From Streptomyces sp. NBC_00258 (lineage in GTDB: Bacteria > Actinomycetota > Actinomycetes > Streptomycetales > Streptomycetaceae), in assembly GCF_036182465.1 (NCBI RefSeq), contig NZ_CP108081.1, positions 1,860,001 to 1,924,000 on the forward strand: DNA of 64,000 bases. The letters run 5' to 3'. Position numbers and translations under genes: made by a program. The notes under the pieces were generated by a model, which did no database searches, had not been told where the DNA came from, and saw only the letters and a program-made list of their open reading frames with translations. Every line of letters starts with the position of its first letter. The stretch's first letter is position 1. Below are positions 62,181 to 64,000 of this stretch, piece after piece.

Positions 62181-63413
62181 ATGTCGACCTCCACAACTGC
62201 CGCGACCGCCCTGCGCGTTCGGCGCATCAAGCCCTCGCCCAGCACCGCGGCCGCCCAGCGCGTCCGTGAACTGAAGGCACAGGGACTCGCCATCCTCGAC
62301 CTGACTGTCGGCGAGCCCGACTTCGACACTCCAGATCATGTGAAGGCCGCCGCGGTCGAGGCGATCCGGCGGGGCGACACGAAGTACACGCCGGTCAACG
62401 GCACGCCCCAACTGCGGGCCGCCATCGCCCAGAAGCTGGAGCAGCGGCACGGGCTGCGCTACTCCGCGGACCGGATCGCAGTCGGCGGAGGCGCGAAGCA
62501 GGTCATCTTCCTCGCGCTGATGGCCACGCTGGACACGGGCGACGAGGTGATCGTCCCCGCTCCGTACTGGGTGTCGTATCCGGACATGGTCCTCGCCAAC
62601 GACGGCACACCGGTCGTCGTGCCCTGCCCGGAGTCGGAAGGCTTCAAGCTGACTCCGGAGCGGCTGGAGTCGGCGATCACCAACCGGACGCGATGGGTGA
62701 TCCTCAACGCCCCTGGCAACCCCACGGGGGCCGCGTACACGGTCGACGAACTCCGCGCCCTGGCCGACGTGTTGCTCGCCCACCCGCACGTCCAGGTGCT
62801 GACCGACGAGATCTACGACGAGATCTGGTTCGAGCCGGGTCAGGTCCCCAGCCTCGCCGCCGTCGAACCACGCCTGACCGACCGGGTGTTCCTCACCAAC
62901 GGGGTCTCGAAGGCCTACGCGATGACCGGCTGGCGGATCGGCTACGGCGCCGGCTCCGCCTCGCTGGTGGCGGCCGTCAACACCCTGCAGTCGCAGATCT
63001 CGTCCTGCCCGTCGTCGATCAGCCAGGCCGCTGCGACCGCCGCCCTCACCGGCGACCAGGACTTCGTACGCGAGTGTGTGGCCGTCTACCGCGGCCGCCG
63101 CGACGTGACCGTGAAGCTGGTCGACGACATCCCCGGTCTGTCCTGCACCCCGCCCAGTGGCGGCTTCTACGCCTTCGTCAACTGCACGGACGTACTGGGG
63201 AAGCGGACCCCCGCGGGTGAAGTGATCGGCTCGGACGAGGACTTCGCCCGCTATCTGCTGGAGTCGCAGCAGGTGGCGGTCATCCACGGTGCCGCGTACG
63301 GATCACCCGGCTACTTCCGGATCTCCTTCGCGACCTCCACCGACGTCCTCACCGAGGCCTGCGAGCGCATCGGCCGCGCCTGTGCGGACCTGTCACCGGC
63401 CGGCCACTTCTGA
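62181..63413 (+). CDS. PLP-dependent class I aminotransferase
   Basis: The 410-residue fold-type I enzyme resembles the aspartate aminotransferase Ib group. The PLP-contact segments are GGGAKQVIFLALMATLDTG, NAPGNPTGAAYTVDEL and LTDEIYDEIWFEPG, with the Schiff-base Lys in TNGVSKAYAMTGWRIGYGAG. The substrate-carboxylate Arg is in GYFRISFATS. It would convert the amino acid from the lactamase to its 2-oxo acid. The start lies one base after the SDR stop. Confidence 0.93.
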   Translation: MSTSTTAATALRVRRIKPSPSTAAAQRVRELKAQGLAILDLTVGEPDFDTPDHVKAAAVEAIRRGDTKYTPVNGTPQLRAAIAQKLEQRHGLRYSADRIAVGGGAKQVIFLALMATLDTGDEVIVPAPYWVSYPDMVLANDGTPVVVPCPESEGFKLTPERLESAITNRTRWVILNAPGNPTGAAYTVDELRALADVLLAHPHVQVLTDEIYDEIWFEPGQVPSLAAVEPRLTDRVFLTNGVSKAYAMTGWRIGYGAGSASLVAAVNTLQSQISSCPSSISQAAATAALTGDQDFVRECVAVYRGRRDVTVKLVDDIPGLSCTPPSGGFYAFVNCTDVLGKRTPAGEVIGSDEDFARYLLESQQVAVIHGAAYGSPGYFRISFATSTDVLTEACERIGRACADLSPAGHF

Positions 63414-63451
63414 AGACCTGCCCGTCCCTCCTGAAGACCCGAAGGAGCGTC

Positions 63452-64000
63452 ATGATCCGCGTCAACACGAAGTTCGACCGGCCCGACCCGGACCTGGTCG
63501 AGCAGCTGAGCAAGTACTCCGCCGCCACGATCCACGAGGCACAGGGCCGCCTGGGCGCCCTCGACTCGACGATCAAGCCGGTCGACCCCGCGATGTCGCT
63601 GTGCGGCCCCGCGTTCACCGTGCGCTGCGCTCCCCGCGACAACATCATGCTGCAGGTCGCCATCGCCCACGCCCGGCCCGGTGACGTCATCGTGGTCTCC
63701 GCCGGCGAGTACGCCGAGGCGGGCTCCTTCGGCGACGTACTGGCCAACGCGTGTGTCGCCAAGGGCCTGGGCGGCCTCGTCACCGACACCGGCGTCCGGG
63801 ACACCCGGGAACTCCGCGAACTCGGCTTCCCGGTCTTCTCGTACAGCGTGTGTATGAAGGGCACCGTCAAGGAGACCGTGGGGCCGATGGCCGAACCGGT
63901 GCTGATCGGCGGCGAGATCGTCCATCCCGGCGACGTCGTGCGCGCCGACGCCGACGGTGTGGTGGTGGTGCGGCGCGACGACGTGGCGGACGTCGTGCGC
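63452..64000 (+). CDS. RraA-family aldolase/decarboxylase (3' end beyond window)
   Basis: At least 183 residues are encoded before the window ends. The metal/substrate motif GGLVTDTGVRDTREL contains the Arg-Asp pair conserved in 4-hydroxy-4-methyl-2-oxoglutarate/4-carboxy-4-hydroxy-2-oxoadipate aldolases, and ARPGDVIVVSAGEYAEAGSFGDVLANA precedes it. These retain oxaloacetate decarboxylase activity and split 4-hydroxy-2-oxo acids to pyruvate. The regulator RraA itself lacks the catalytic context. The ATG at 63452 follows AAGGAG. It is presumably the last or penultimate gene of the oxoprolinase-type operon. Confidence 0.88.
   Translation, partial: MIRVNTKFDRPDPDLVEQLSKYSAATIHEAQGRLGALDSTIKPVDPAMSLCGPAFTVRCAPRDNIMLQVAIAHARPGDVIVVSAGEYAEAGSFGDVLANACVAKGLGGLVTDTGVRDTRELRELGFPVFSYSVCMKGTVKETVGPMAEPVLIGGEIVHPGDVVRADADGVVVVRRDDVADVVR

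Overview
The window is a high-GC chromosomal segment from an actinomycete, almost certainly a Streptomyces. The signs are strongly G/C-biased third codon positions, frequent GTG and TTG starts, a snapalysin, a DUF574-type methyltransferase, a 2-methylisoborneol/encapsulin operon, and a single leucine TTA codon seen in one regulator. No transposase, integrase, CRISPR array or rRNA was seen. One tRNA-like element is present.

Layout. (1) 1-9.1 kb: mixed genes. They include a truncated glycoside-hydrolase-like (DUF1906) protein, a secreted M1 aminopeptidase, a Ser/Thr kinase, a snapalysin, an aldo/keto reductase, cysteine-free ribosomal proteins L36 and L31, and a VOC protein. (2) 9.1-17.3 kb: an SDR and its AraC-type regulator (flanked by a 17-bp inverted repeat), a DinB-like protein divergent from a P-loop kinase, argG with a putative ArgR operator, a coiled-coil/winged-helix protein and a TauD-like dioxygenase. 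(3) 17.4-30.7 kb: glutamine-dependent NAD synthetase, an Lrp regulator divergent from an SMP-30 lactonase, a secreted propeller-like protein, a SAM methyltransferase, sulfide:quinone reductase behind a CsoR/CstR-like box, a CGNR zinc-finger protein, an AEC carrier, HxlR/RidA, a tRNA-like element, a wall-associated protein, Nudix, and an ArsR-SRPBCC pair. (4) 30.8-34.5 kb: a sugar-acid dehydratase, an IclR regulator with a TTA codon, and a zinc alcohol dehydrogenase. (5) 34.9-38.4 kb: a family 2B encapsulin, a 2-methylisoborneol-synthase-like terpene cyclase and a GPP C-methyltransferase. (6) 38.5-40.3 kb: an ABC-F protein preceded by a 7-residue leader peptide and a strong hairpin. (7) 40.4-55.0 kb: a myo-inositol regulon. 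It holds a LacI regulator, a CUT2 ABC transporter, IolH, IolC, an aldolase, IolB, IolD, MmsA, a Gfo/Idh dehydrogenase and a TIM-barrel isomerase. The same 14-bp palindrome lies in front of both the transporter and the catabolic operon, and a decayed second Gfo/Idh gene lies at the head of the transporter operon. (8) 55.1-64.0 kb: a LysR regulator and a 2-hydroxyacid dehydrogenase divergent from 5-oxoprolinase subunits A, B and C, an MHS transporter, an SDR, an aminotransferase and an RraA-family aldolase that runs off the window.

Region 8 is the best candidate for an undescribed system. Its enzymes, read in order, could import a hydroxylated pyroglutamate, open the lactam, transaminate the resulting 4-hydroxyglutamate-type amino acid and cleave the 4-hydroxy-2-oxo acid to pyruvate plus an oxo acid. 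That substrate is an inference from enzyme families and was not observed.
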